Of a stretch of DNA of 64,000 nucleotides, positions 1 to 11,168 are shown in pieces. Positions within the stretch are counted from its first letter, which is position 1. Every line of letters begins with the position of its first letter. Position numbers and translations under genes: made by a program. Under the pieces are notes generated by a model. The model saw only the letters and a program-made list of their open reading frames with translations. It did no database searches and had not been told where the DNA came from. This DNA comes from Silicimonas sp963779765 (GTDB lineage: Bacteria; Pseudomonadota; Alphaproteobacteria; Rhodobacterales; Rhodobacteraceae): positions 1,652,203-1,716,202 of the forward strand of contig CAVZZP010000002.1 of NCBI GenBank assembly GCA_963779765.1, written 5' to 3'.

Positions 1-22
1 AGACGGGATATTTTCCGGCCAT

Positions 23-964
23 TTATTCCCCCAGGAGGCTCAGATCGTCGAGGAGCGCAGGGTCGATCTCGGTCGAGGTCTTCCGGGTGACGTCGGCCGC
101 CGAGGTGAGTTCTTCGATACGAGCCTCGATGGCGCTGCGCTGAACCTGGTCCATGAGTTCGGTACGGACCTCGTCGAGAGCAGGCGCCGTCGCCTGACGG
201 GTCTCGTTCAGCTTGATGACATGCCAACCGAATTGCGTCTGGACCGGAGCCGACACGCTGCCCGGCTCCATTGCCTTCACGGCAACTTCGAAGGGTTCGA
301 CCATCGCGCCTTCTCCGAACCAGCCCAGTTCGCCGCCGCGGGGGCCGGATGGTCCGGTCGACTTGGTCTTGGCCAATTCGGCGAAGTCAGCGCCGCCGTT
401 GATCTCCTCGACGAGCGCCGTCGCCTCGTCTTCGGTCGCAACCAGGATGTGGGACGCGTTGTACTCCATCCCCGGCTCGGCCGCGCCATAGCTGGCGTCG
501 TAGGCAGCCTGAATAGCCTCGTCGGTGACTGAGGTCTGGGCGATCTGCGAAAGCTCTTCGTTGGCGCGAAGGGCACGCATCTCGTTGTCGATGGTGAGTT
601 GCGATCCGGCCGAAAGCTGCTCGACCTCCTGACCGAGAAGAGTCTGCTGCACGAGCTGGTCGAGGATTCCATCGAAAAGGACATTGGGCGGAAGCTGGCG
701 ATACTGCTCGGGCAGGCGCTGCTTAAGCACGATCATGTGTCCCAGAGTGATATCCGTGCCGTTCACCGTGGCGACCACGGTCTCTGCATCCGCGGCTTCG
801 CCTGCCGGGGCCTCGGCAACCGGGGTATCGGTCGCAGGCGCTTCGCCGGCCGGAGCGTCTGTGGACGGAGTTTCCGCAGCGGGCGCGTCCTGGGCTGCCG
901 CGAATGTGGGCAGGCACAGGGCGACGGCAATCGCCAGGGTCGGCAGGGTTTGCCTGATCATCAT
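23..964 (-). CDS. Periplasmic parvulin-type peptidylprolyl isomerase
   Basis: 313 residues. A signal peptide (hydrophobic stretch about 8-22, cleavage near AAA-QDA) sends it to the periplasm. A low-complexity Ala/Pro/Glu/Thr linker of loosely repeated APAxE/TP blocks follows (about 26-60). A SurA/PpiD-type N-terminal helical region comes next, then one parvulin (PpiC) domain at about 165-260 with the family motifs YNASHILV, GGELGWF and TQFGWHVI. By family it catalyses cis-trans prolyl isomerisation and helps exported proteins fold. It diverges from secA, so both sit around one intergenic region of about 180 bases. Two ATG codons in a row (964 and 961) can start it. Parvulin identity is firm; the client proteins are unknown. 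Confidence 0.9.
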   Translation of the reverse strand: MMIRQTLPTLAIAVALCLPTFAAAQDAPAAETPSTDAPAGEAPATDTPVAEAPAGEAADAETVVATVNGTDITLGHMIVLKQRLPEQYRQLPPNVLFDGILDQLVQQTLLGQEVEQLSAGSQLTIDNEMRALRANEELSQIAQTSVTDEAIQAAYDASYGAAEPGMEYNASHILVATEDEATALVEEINGGADFAELAKTKSTGPSGPRGGELGWFGEGAMVEPFEVAVKAMEPGSVSAPVQTQFGWHVIKLNETRQATAPALDEVRTELMDQVQRSAIEARIEELTSAADVTRKTSTEIDPALLDDLSLLGE

Positions 965-1001
965 TTATTTTCCTCGCTCGAAGCCGCGCGGGTCCGCGAC
1001 G

Positions 1002-1030
1002 TTGACAGTCTGAAACCCGCCCCTTACATC
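1002..1030 (+). promoter_or_regulatory. Candidate sigma-70 promoter for secA
   Basis: A perfect TTGACA (1002-1007) is followed after 17 bases by TACATC (1025-1030), which keeps three of six -10 consensus bases. It lies about 115 bases upstream of the secA ATG, inside the divergent gap with the parvulin gene. Sequence match only. Confidence 0.4.
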
Positions 1031-1144
1031 GCTGAACGTTGTGGTGAGGCGGCAATCGCTTCGCCGTTCTATGGCGGGCCGGTGGCACGGGCAAGCGCAT
1101 CCCCTCACACGATCTCGTCAGGTTCACGCGAAAAGGCGGTTTGA

Positions 1145-3845
<2,701 letters not shown>

Positions 3846-3886
3846 GCCACGTTCTGTGACCCAATCGTCTCAATATCAGCTGAAAT

Positions 3887-3911
3887 CCCGCCTGCAGTAG
3901 ATGTAGGCGGG
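3887..3911 (+). terminator. Hairpin downstream of secA, possible terminator
   Basis: A perfect 7-bp stem, CCCGCCT (3887-3893) and AGGCGGG (3905-3911), with an 11-base loop lies about 40 bases after the secA stop. Only a short TTTT occurs some 10 bases further on, so it may be a weak terminator or an RNA-stabilising hairpin. Confidence 0.4.
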
Positions 3912-3986
3912 CACAAGTCGCGATTTTCCCTACACTGCCCGTGAAGAATCCGGACCCGTCGAAGAGCGGGCCGGACGGAGGCAGAG

Positions 3987-4814
3987 ATGGGCATACCTTT
4001 CCCGCCGGATCGGCGCAGGGCGGCGACAGTTGCTGTCGTGCTGCTCATCGCCTTCTTGACCGGCCACATCATGCAAACCGTCCTGGCGGACCGCGACCCC
4101 GTTGTTCGGATGGACGAGGCACCCGATGCGGCGCCCGAACTTCGCAGACGCAACGTTCCCCCACCTCTGCCTGTTCCTCCGGCGGCGACCCTGGTCCCGA
4201 TCAGCGACTCACCCGGCAGTCGTGTCGATCCCGCGTGCGACCCGCAAATGACCCTGTCTGCCGTCGGCGATGCAGCAGTCGCGGTTGCCATCCTGGCTCC
4301 GTGCAGCGCCGGCGAAGGGCTTTTTCTGACGGACGGCACGTTTCGTCTGGATGGAAGGCTTGACACGCGAGGCGCCTATTCCGTGACAATTCCTGCGCTT
4401 TCCCTCGATGTCCGGGTCGCTGCCGAGGTCGACGGTGTCCCTGTCGCGGCCTCGCTTTTCATGCCCGACGCACGCGGCACTCACCATTCCGTGCTCTCTT
4501 GGTCCGGACCGCAAGTTCTGCACATGCAAGCCCCCGATACCCTCGGCGAAGAAAGACCTTATCGTCTGGGGGACGGTGGCGGTGGAGCGTCCGCCGAAGT
4601 CTATTCCGGGTCCGAGACGACAGAAATTGTCGTAATCGCCGAGGTCACATCAGCCAATTGCGGGCGCATGATCAGCGTCAGCGCCATCCAGTCGAGCGTT
4701 TCAGGACCGCCGACAGTGCGGGCCTTCGAGATGGAAATGCCGGGGTGCAGACATGTCGGGCAGGTGATGCGGTTGAAAAACCTCTTCGAGCACACGAGGA
4801 TCGCCGAACGCTGA
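3987..4814 (+). CDS. Membrane-anchored or secreted protein of unknown function
   Basis: 275 residues, not recognised. A positively charged N-terminus (about residues 1-12, PDRRR) precedes one hydrophobic segment at about 13-32. This looks like an uncleaved anchor with the rest in the periplasm. A Pro-rich stretch (PPPLPVPPAA) at about 55-65 acts as a linker. The remainder looks beta-rich and contains four scattered cysteines (CDP, CSA, NCG, GCR) that could pair in the periplasm. It ends 13 bases before the substrate-binding/OmpA fusion and is probably co-transcribed with it. That suggests a shared envelope role, which is inference from position only. Confidence 0.7.
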   Translation: MGIPFPPDRRRAATVAVVLLIAFLTGHIMQTVLADRDPVVRMDEAPDAAPELRRRNVPPPLPVPPAATLVPISDSPGSRVDPACDPQMTLSAVGDAAVAVAILAPCSAGEGLFLTDGTFRLDGRLDTRGAYSVTIPALSLDVRVAAEVDGVPVAASLFMPDARGTHHSVLSWSGPQVLHMQAPDTLGEERPYRLGDGGGGASAEVYSGSETTEIVVIAEVTSANCGRMISVSAIQSSVSGPPTVRAFEMEMPGCRHVGQVMRLKNLFEHTRIAER

Positions 4815-4827
4815 ACGAGTCGGTCCC

Positions 4828-6303
4828 ATGATCGTGCGATGCCTCATGCTGATGGCCAGTCTTGGATTGGCGTCGCCGGTTTCCGCAGGGTCTGTCGCGC
4901 TGACCACACTTGACGGCAGCCTGTCGATGGAAGGCGAGCTTCTTTCTTACGATGGCGAGTTTTTCCGTATCGAGACAGCCTTCGGAGCTCTCACCCTGGA
5001 CGGTGGTCAGGTCACCTGTGCTGGCGTCGACTGTCCCGACCCGTCCGGACTGGTCGTGCGGGCGCAAATCGCAGGGACCAGTGCCGCCGTGCACCGGCTC
5101 ATGCCGGGCCTCATGAAGGCGTTCGCCGATCAGCAAGAGTTGCGGCTTTCGTCCCAAAACAGTGACGACTCCGAGCTAATCTGGGAATTGACCGACACGG
5201 CATCTGACCGCCTCGTGGCCGTGTTCCATGCAACGGTCGACGACGATCCCCTAGCCCGACTTGCAGCACACGATGTCGACGTGTCGATTGGGCCGCACGC
5301 GGGACAGGGCGCCGTAAGGCAGGATGTCATCGCGCTGGACGCCTTCGTGCCGGTGGTGGCGCCCGACAATGCGAGGGCCATGGTGTCTGCGACGCAGCTC
5401 TCGGGGCTTCTGACGGGTCGACTGGCGTCCTGGTCGGACCTCGGAGGCCCTGACGCGCCGGTAAAGCTTCACCTTCCTCAGGACGCGGATCGGCTACCGT
5501 CCCTATTGGATCCAGACGCACCCTTCGCATCCGCACAACTGCACGCGGACGGCACCGCACTGTCGGCCGTCGTCGCGGCGGACCCCCAGGCTCTCGGTGT
5601 CGCAAGCTTCTCCATGATCGGGAACGCGGTGCCCCTGGTGATCGGTGGCGCCTGCGGCCTTGCCGTGCCAGCCACGCGCGACACCATCAAGACTGAGGAT
5701 TATCCTCTGACGCAGTCTCTTTTTCTCCAGCGCCTCGGGGCGCGTCAGCCCAAGATCCTGCGCGACTTCATCGCCTTTGCGCGGAGCGAAGACGCGCAGC
5801 GCGTCGTCCGGGCGGCTGGCTTCGTCGATCAGTCCATCGGACGCATCGGGTTCGATCGACAAGGCGACCGCGTCGCGAACGCTGTCCTGTCCGCCGGAGA
5901 AGAACCCGCGGCGATGGCCGCCGTGCGCGCTATGGTCGGCATCCTCCTTTCCATGGACCGCCTGACCCTGACCTTCCGCTTCCTCGAAGGGTCAAGCGAA
6001 CTCGATCCTCCCTCGTTGTCGAATGTCCGCCGCCTGGGTGAAGCCATTGCCAGCGGTGCGTTCGACGGCGAGGCGATCGTCTTTGCCGGCTTCTCGGACG
6101 GCTCCGGGGCGCAAGACGAGAACCTGCGCCTGTCCCAGAAACGCGCGGAGGCGGTCCGCGGCGCCGTGGAGGCCACTCTCGACGGTGACGCAGCCCGGCT
6201 GGAAACCATCGCCTTCGGAGAGGCGATGCCGATGGCCTGCGACAACACGCCTTGGGGACGCCGGGTCAACGCTCGAGTCGAGGTCTGGGTACGTCAGAGA
6301 TAG
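4828..6303 (+). CDS. Substrate-binding (PstS-like) / OmpA domain fusion protein
   Basis: 491 residues with a signal peptide (cleavage near PVSAG, about residue 21). Residues about 85-340 resemble a type-2 periplasmic binding protein of the phosphate (PstS-like) class, with segments such as VDVSIGPHAGQGAVRQDVIA, FVPVVAPDN and LASWSDLGG. Residues about 370-491 form an OmpA C-terminal peptidoglycan-binding domain: FAGFSDGSG, LSQKRAEAVR and the closing GRRVNARVEVW. A binding lobe tethered to peptidoglycan implies sensing or capture in the periplasm rather than ordinary ABC transport, and no permease or ATPase gene is adjacent. It overlaps the end of convergent radC by 10 bases. Domain calls are firm; ligand unknown. 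Confidence 0.85.
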   Translation: MIVRCLMLMASLGLASPVSAGSVALTTLDGSLSMEGELLSYDGEFFRIETAFGALTLDGGQVTCAGVDCPDPSGLVVRAQIAGTSAAVHRLMPGLMKAFADQQELRLSSQNSDDSELIWELTDTASDRLVAVFHATVDDDPLARLAAHDVDVSIGPHAGQGAVRQDVIALDAFVPVVAPDNARAMVSATQLSGLLTGRLASWSDLGGPDAPVKLHLPQDADRLPSLLDPDAPFASAQLHADGTALSAVVAADPQALGVASFSMIGNAVPLVIGGACGLAVPATRDTIKTEDYPLTQSLFLQRLGARQPKILRDFIAFARSEDAQRVVRAAGFVDQSIGRIGFDRQGDRVANAVLSAGEEPAAMAAVRAMVGILLSMDRLTLTFRFLEGSSELDPPSLSNVRRLGEAIASGAFDGEAIVFAGFSDGSGAQDENLRLSQKRAEAVRGAVEATLDGDAARLETIAFGEAMPMACDNTPWGRRVNARVEVWVRQR

Positions 6304-7037
6304 CCTTCGGCTCGGAAGGAAAATTCCTTCGCTGCGCCGATCACGAGATGATCGTGCAGAACGATCGACAGTGCGCGCGCCGCTTCGCCGATTTGGCGGG
6401 TGACGGCTATGTCGGCCTCTGACGGAGAGGGGTCGCCCGATGGATGGTTGTGGACAAGGATAATGGCCGAGGCGTTGAGAGCGAGTGCGCGCTTCACGAC
6501 CTCTCTTGGATAGACCGGTACGTGGTCGACGGTTCCGCTGGCCTGTTCCTCGTCAGCGATCAGGACATTCTTGCGGTCGAGGAAAAGAATGCGGAACTGT
6601 TCGGTCTCGCGATGCGCCATCGTCGTTCGGCAGTAGGCAAGCAATGCGTCCCAGCTCGAGATGGCCGGACGATCGATGATGCGGGCGCGCGCGAGGCGGT
6701 GCGCTGCGGCCTCGACGATCTTCAGCTCAACGATCACCGCATCGCCGACGCCGTCGATAGCGCCTAGCCTTTCGCGGGACGCGGACATGACGCCGCTGAA
6801 GTCCCCGAACATGTCCAGAAGCTTTCGTGCAAGGGGCTTCACGTCCTGACGGGGAATTGCGCGAAAAAGCACCAGTTCGAGCAATTCATAGTCCGGCATG
6901 GCCGTCGCGCCGCCATCCAGGAATCGCTGCCGCAGCCGCGCGCGATGATCTTTTAGGTAGGATGGCAGGCGGCCGATCGTGGCGGGCGCGGTGAACAAGG
7001 GAAGCGGTGCTTCGTCGAAGGCATGGGCTTGATCCAT
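6294..7037 (-). CDS. radC: RadC family JAB/MPN-domain protein
   Basis: 247 residues, the usual RadC length. An N-terminal helix-hairpin-helix region (LGAIDGVGDAVIVELK, about 90-105) precedes the C-terminal JAB1/MPN+ domain. The metal-site signature HNHPSGDPSPSEAD is intact at about 195-208. The family was named for DNA repair, but the JAMM fold suggests a metalloprotease-like or other hydrolase activity and the true role remains unclear. It starts at an ATG at 7037, is transcribed on the minus strand like the J-domain and dnaJ genes upstream, and ends inside the convergent OmpA fusion gene. Confidence 0.93.
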   Translation of the reverse strand: MDQAHAFDEAPLPLFTAPATIGRLPSYLKDHRARLRQRFLDGGATAMPDYELLELVLFRAIPRQDVKPLARKLLDMFGDFSGVMSASRERLGAIDGVGDAVIVELKIVEAAAHRLARARIIDRPAISSWDALLAYCRTTMAHRETEQFRILFLDRKNVLIADEEQASGTVDHVPVYPREVVKRALALNASAIILVHNHPSGDPSPSEADIAVTRQIGEAARALSIVLHDHLVIGAAKEFSFRAEGYL

Positions 7038-7072
7038 GTGGATCGTGTGCGCGATGCACGGTTAAGAAAGGC

Positions 7073-7669
7073 TTACTGCGAGAAGCGGAAACTGACGCTG
7101 CGCGCGCCGGGGAAGCTCTTGGCGCAGTCGGACGCCGACACTTCATAGACGCACCCAAAGATGTCGCGCGAGTCGAGAGTGACGATGACCGGGCAGACGC
7201 GGCGTGTGTCGATCAGGTCTCCGGTCGGGACGGAAACGCGGTTGAGACCATGACCGGCCGGCGTGGCAACGTAATAGGTCAGCCGACGGCCGGTGCGATA
7301 AAGTCGACTGGCGACGTGGACGGTGCCGCTGACGTCACCTTGGAACGCCGCTCGGCACTCGGCCATGGCGAGATCGTCGAACACGGATTCGGTAGGCTCG
7401 ACGACTGGACGACTAATCCGACGGTTGGACACAACGCGGGGCGCCGGCGGGGCCTCGGGGATACCCAGTTCACCCGCGTTATCTGAAAGGAAACGGAAGG
7501 CGTCCGTGATCCGGGCGAATTCGTCGCCTGTGCCCTTGGCGCGGTCGGGGTGCTTTTCGAAGGCAAGCTTGCGAAACGCGGCCTTCAAGTCCCCCTGGTT
7601 CACATGCATCTCGAGACCGAGGGTGGCCAAGGCTCGAGATTTCGCGGACACGCGTTCGATGGGGGTCAT
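7073..7669 (-). CDS. J-domain protein (DnaJ-like, Hsp70 co-chaperone family)
   Basis: About 198 residues from the ATG at 7669 (MTPIERVSAKS). The N-terminal 65 residues form a J-domain with the KHPDRAKG loop, so the HPD tripeptide that stimulates DnaK is present. The rest (about 75-198) has no Gly/Phe or zinc region and resembles no domain I can name. It is beta-rich, with two cysteines around CVYEVSASDC near the end. It is not a full DnaJ. It lies between radC and dnaJ on the same strand, about 170 bases after dnaJ, so it may share heat-shock read-through. An earlier GTG-type start would only add a non-conserved tail. Confidence 0.82.
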   Translation of the reverse strand: MTPIERVSAKSRALATLGLEMHVNQGDLKAAFRKLAFEKHPDRAKGTGDEFARITDAFRFLSDNAGELGIPEAPPAPRVVSNRRISRPVVEPTESVFDDLAMAECRAAFQGDVSGTVHVASRLYRTGRRLTYYVATPAGHGLNRVSVPTGDLIDTRRVCPVIVTLDSRDIFGCVYEVSASDCAKSFPGARSVSFRFSQ

Positions 7670-7837
7670 TGGCTTCACTCGCGACAAGCACCGGACAGGT
7701 GCAGAACCGATCAACGCCCCGATTGAGACCACATTCGGTCACATTTTACAAAGTTTGCGGGGAAATTGCGGCGCATTACGCGAAAGGCCGACCCCGGTTT
7801 TCGAGATCGGCCTGCATTGTTTCGAAGCTGTGGAAGA

Positions 7838-8986
7838 TCAGCCCTTCATGCCGTCCCAGAAGTTCTTCACCGTTCGAAAGAACCCAGCGCTTTCGGGATT
7901 GTTCTCTTCCGAAAGCTTCTCGAACTCTTTCAGAAGCTCTTTCTGGCGTCCCGTCAGGTTGACGGGCGTCTCGACTGCGAGCTCGATCATCATGTCGCCG
8001 GTCGCGCCGCCCCGCAGCGAAGGCATCCCCTTGCCGCGCAGACGCATCTGGCGGCCTGACTGACTGCCGGAGGGCACCTTGACCCGACTGCGGCCTCCAT
8101 CGATCGTGGGCACCTCGATGTCGCCGCCTAGGGAGGCGGAGGTCATGGAGACTGGAACCCGGCAGTAAAGGTTGACCCCGTCCCGTTGGAATATGGCGTG
8201 GTCCTTCACCTCGATGAAGATGTAGAGGTCGCCTGCAGGTCCGCCGCGCAGCCCCGCTTCGCCCTCGCCCGCAAGACGGATGCGAGTGCCGGTTTCGACG
8301 CCCGCCGGGATGTTGACCGAGAGAGAACGCTCTTTCTCGATCCGACCGGCGCCGCCGCAGACCTTGCACGGGTTCTTGATGATCTTGCCCAAGCCCTGAC
8401 ACGTCGGACAGGTCCGTTCGACCGTAAAAAAGCCCTGGCTTGCCCTAACCTTGCCCATGCCCGAGCAGGTAGGACAGGTCTGCGGTTCCGTTCCGCCTTC
8501 GGCGCCGGTGCCCTTGCAGGTGTCACAAGTCAGCGCAGTGGGGACGCTGATCGTCTTCTGCATCCCCTTGTAGGCCTCTTCGAGGCTCACCCGAAGGCTG
8601 TAACGCAGGTCCGAGCCGCGGACGGCGCGCTGGCCTCCGGCACCGCCACGGCGCCCCATGATGTCGCCAAAGAGGTCGTCGAAGACGTCCGAGAAGGCCG
8701 ACGCGAAATCGCCGCCTGCGTAGGCGCCGCCCGGTCCTGGACGCGGTCCGCCCATGCCGCCGTCGAACGCGCCGTGACCGAAGCGGTCGTAGGCAGCTTT
8801 CTTGTCGGCATCCTTGAGGACTTCGTAGGCCTCGTTCACTTCCTTGAACTGCGCTTCCGCGTCCGGTTTGTCGGCGTTCCGGTCAGGGTGAAGGACCTTC
8901 GCCTTGGTGCGGTAGGCCTTCTTGATCTCTTCGGCGGATGCGCCCTTCGAGACTCCGAGAACCTCGTAATAGTCGCGCTTAGCCAT
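7838..8986 (-). CDS. dnaJ: Chaperone protein DnaJ
   Basis: 382 residues, full length. In order: J-domain (1-70, starts MAKRDYYEVLGVSKGAS, HPD present), Gly-rich linker (about 75-125), a zinc domain with four CxxCxGxG repeats (CDTCKGTG, CPTCSGMG, CPTCQGLG, CKVCGGAG), and the C-terminal substrate-binding domains. DnaJ delivers unfolded clients to DnaK and stimulates its ATPase. It lies about 70 bases downstream of dnaK on the same strand with a strong hairpin in the gap, the usual dnaK-dnaJ operon with uneven expression. Confidence 0.98.
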   Translation of the reverse strand: MAKRDYYEVLGVSKGASAEEIKKAYRTKAKVLHPDRNADKPDAEAQFKEVNEAYEVLKDADKKAAYDRFGHGAFDGGMGGPRPGPGGAYAGGDFASAFSDVFDDLFGDIMGRRGGAGGQRAVRGSDLRYSLRVSLEEAYKGMQKTISVPTALTCDTCKGTGAEGGTEPQTCPTCSGMGKVRASQGFFTVERTCPTCQGLGKIIKNPCKVCGGAGRIEKERSLSVNIPAGVETGTRIRLAGEGEAGLRGGPAGDLYIFIEVKDHAIFQRDGVNLYCRVPVSMTSASLGGDIEVPTIDGGRSRVKVPSGSQSGRQMRLRGKGMPSLRGGATGDMMIELAVETPVNLTGRQKELLKEFEKLSEENNPESAGFFRTVKNFWDGMKG

Positions 8987-9001
8987 GTCTCATCCCCTTC
9001 T

Positions 9002-9049
9002 GAACGCGAAGGCCGGCCCACTAGGGCTGGGCCGGCCTGGATCGCGTTC
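9002..9049 (-). promoter_or_regulatory. Intercistronic hairpin between dnaK and dnaJ
   Basis: An inner perfect 10-bp stem, GGCCGGCCCA (9011-9020) and TGGGCCGGCC (9028-9037), has a 7-base loop. An outer 7-bp arm pair, GAACGCG (9002-9008) and CGCGTTC (9043-9049), extends it. No T-run follows in the direction of transcription, so it probably attenuates or protects the dnaK message rather than ending it fully. Confidence 0.6.
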
Positions 9050-9058
9050 GGATGCGCC

Positions 9059-10972
9059 TCAGCCGCGCTTGTTGTCGCCTAGGTCCTCGAAGTCGGCATC
9101 GACGATGTCGTCGTCCACGCCACGCGGACCCTCTTCGCCCGAACCGGCTTCCTCGCCGCCCTCGGACTGGGACTTGTAGATCGCCTCGCCCAGACGCATC
9201 GCTGCCTCGGTCACGTTCTGAATTCCGCCGCGGATTTTCCCCGCGTCATCGGTTTCCATCTGCTCCTTGAGGTTGGCGACGGCAAGTTCGATTGCCTCGA
9301 CCGTCGAGGGGTCGACCTTCTCGCCATGCTCCTGGATGTCGCGCTCGGTCCGGTGGACAAGGCTTTCGGCCGCGTTGCGGGCTTCGACCAAGTCCTTGCG
9401 CTTCTTGTCCGACTCGGCGTTTTCCTCGGCGTCGCGGACCATCTTCTGGATCTCGTCGTCGGACAGACCGCCCGAAGCCTGGATCGTGATCTTCTGCTCC
9501 TTGTTCGTGCCCTTGTCCTTGGCACTGACCGAGACGATGCCGTTCGCGTCGATGTCGAAGGTCACCTCGATCTGCGGCAGTCCGCGAGGCGCGGGTGGGA
9601 TGTCCTCGAGATTGAACTGGCCGAGCATCTTGTTGTCGGACGCCATCTCGCGTTCACCCTGGAAGACCCGGATGGTCACGGCGTTCTGGTTGTCTTCGGC
9701 GGTCGAGAAGATCTGCGACTTCTTGGTCGGGATCGTCGTGTTGCGGTCGATCAGGCGCGTGAAGACGCCACCAAGCGTTTCGATGCCGAGCGACAGCGGC
9801 GTGACGTCGAGAAGGACGACGTCCTTCACGTCACCCTGCAGAACGCCCGCCTGGATCGCCGCGCCAAGCGCCACGACCTCGTCGGGGTTCACGCCCTTGT
9901 GCGGCTCTTTCCCGAAGAATTTCGTAACCTCTTCGACGACTTTCGGCATACGGGTCATACCGCCCACAAGAACCACTTCGTCAATGTCCGACGTGGACAG
10001 GCCCGCGTCCTTGAGAGCGGCCTGGCACGGCTTGATCGAGTTCTTGATGAGGTCGCCCACCAGAGATTCGAGCTTCGCGCGGGTCATCTTGACGACCATG
10101 TGCAGCGGCTGTCCGGTGTTGCGATCCATCGAGATGAACGGCTGGTTGATTTCGGTCTGGGTCGAGGACGACAGCTCGATCTTGGCCTTCTCGGCCGCTT
10201 CCTTGAGCCGCTGGAGCGCCATCTTGTCGAGCGTCAGGTCGACGCCGTGCTCTTTCTTGAACTCGTCCGCCAGGTAGTTGACGATCCGCATGTCGAAGTC
10301 TTCGCCGCCCAGAAAGGTGTCGCCGTTGGTCGACTTCACTTCGAACAGGCCGTCATCGATTTCGAGGATGGTGATGTCGAAGGTTCCGCCGCCGAGGTCG
10401 TAGACCGCGATCGTGCGCGCTTCCTTCTTGTCGAGACCATAGGCGAGCGCGGCCGCCGTCGGCTCGTTGATGATGCGGAGGACTTCGAGACCGGCGATCT
10501 TACCGGCGTCCTTGGTCGCTTGGCGTTGAGCGTCGTTGAAGTAGGCCGGAACCGTGATGACGGCCTGGTCGACCTTTTCGCCGAGGTAGGATTCAGCGGT
10601 TTCCTTCATTTTCTGAAGGATGAAGGCCGAAACCTGCGAGGGCGAGTACTTCTCGCCACGGACTTCGACCCATGCGTCGCCGTTGCCGCCGTCGATGATC
10701 TTGTAGGGGACGAGCTTCTTGTCTTTCTCGACCTCTGCATCGCCGAGACGGCGACCGATCAGACGTTTTACGGCGAAGACGGTGTTTTCGGGATTGGTGA
10801 CGGCCTGGCGCTTGGCTGGCTGTCCCACAAGCCTTTCACTTTCGGTGAAAGCGACGATCGACGGCGTGGTCCGCGCGCCTTCTGCGTTCTCGATCACCCG
10901 GGGTTGCGATCCGTCCATGATGGCGACGCAGCTGTTGGTGGTCCCGAGGTCGATACCGATAACTTTACCCAT
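9059..10972 (-). CDS. dnaK: Chaperone protein DnaK (Hsp70)
   Basis: 637 residues from MGKVIGIDLGTTNSCVA, a normal DnaK length. The ATP-binding actin-like domain (about 1-385) shows GIDLGTTNS, the phosphate loop IAVYDLGGGTFDIT and VVLVGGMTRMPKV. The substrate-binding domain and helical lid follow, ending in an acidic tail (DADFEDLGD). It folds and refolds cytosolic proteins with DnaJ and GrpE; no grpE is in this window. ATG codons at 10978 and 10972 are both possible, the first adding Met-Ser. A match to an RpoH promoter lies about 110 bases upstream. Confidence 0.98.
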   Translation of the reverse strand: MGKVIGIDLGTTNSCVAIMDGSQPRVIENAEGARTTPSIVAFTESERLVGQPAKRQAVTNPENTVFAVKRLIGRRLGDAEVEKDKKLVPYKIIDGGNGDAWVEVRGEKYSPSQVSAFILQKMKETAESYLGEKVDQAVITVPAYFNDAQRQATKDAGKIAGLEVLRIINEPTAAALAYGLDKKEARTIAVYDLGGGTFDITILEIDDGLFEVKSTNGDTFLGGEDFDMRIVNYLADEFKKEHGVDLTLDKMALQRLKEAAEKAKIELSSSTQTEINQPFISMDRNTGQPLHMVVKMTRAKLESLVGDLIKNSIKPCQAALKDAGLSTSDIDEVVLVGGMTRMPKVVEEVTKFFGKEPHKGVNPDEVVALGAAIQAGVLQGDVKDVVLLDVTPLSLGIETLGGVFTRLIDRNTTIPTKKSQIFSTAEDNQNAVTIRVFQGEREMASDNKMLGQFNLEDIPPAPRGLPQIEVTFDIDANGIVSVSAKDKGTNKEQKITIQASGGLSDDEIQKMVRDAEENAESDKKRKDLVEARNAAESLVHRTERDIQEHGEKVDPSTVEAIELAVANLKEQMETDDAGKIRGGIQNVTEAAMRLGEAIYKSQSEGGEEAGSGEEGPRGVDDDIVDADFEDLGDNKRG

Positions 10973-11084
10973 GCTCATGTCCTCTCTTTCGGCGATATGG
11001 GGGACCTTGGCCCGTTGCGGCGCCGCGGTCCCATCCCGGAGTGTGATTTTGCGATGCCATGGGGCATCACGGCTTCCCGGCGCT

Positions 11085-11113
11085 ATATAGGGAGGGCCTT
11101 TCGGTGCTGCAAG
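11085..11113 (-). promoter_or_regulatory. Candidate RpoH (sigma-32) heat-shock promoter of dnaK
   Basis: On the minus strand, CTTGCA (11108-11113) is followed after exactly 17 bases by CTATAT (11085-11090), within CCCTATATAG. This fits the alphaproteobacterial heat-shock pattern CTTG-N17/18-CYTATNT. It faces dnaK and would give a leader of about 100 bases. Confidence 0.7.
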
Positions 11114-11168
11114 CGCGGTGAGGCGGCGAACTGCCTGCAATGGGAGTCACTTGCAAGGAGCCGGGAAG

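Noticed and set aside
822..890. Repeat-like GC-rich segment that might be a tandem repeat or mobile trace
   Set aside because: It encodes the Ala/Pro/Glu linker of the parvulin in frame; simple low-complexity protein sequence.
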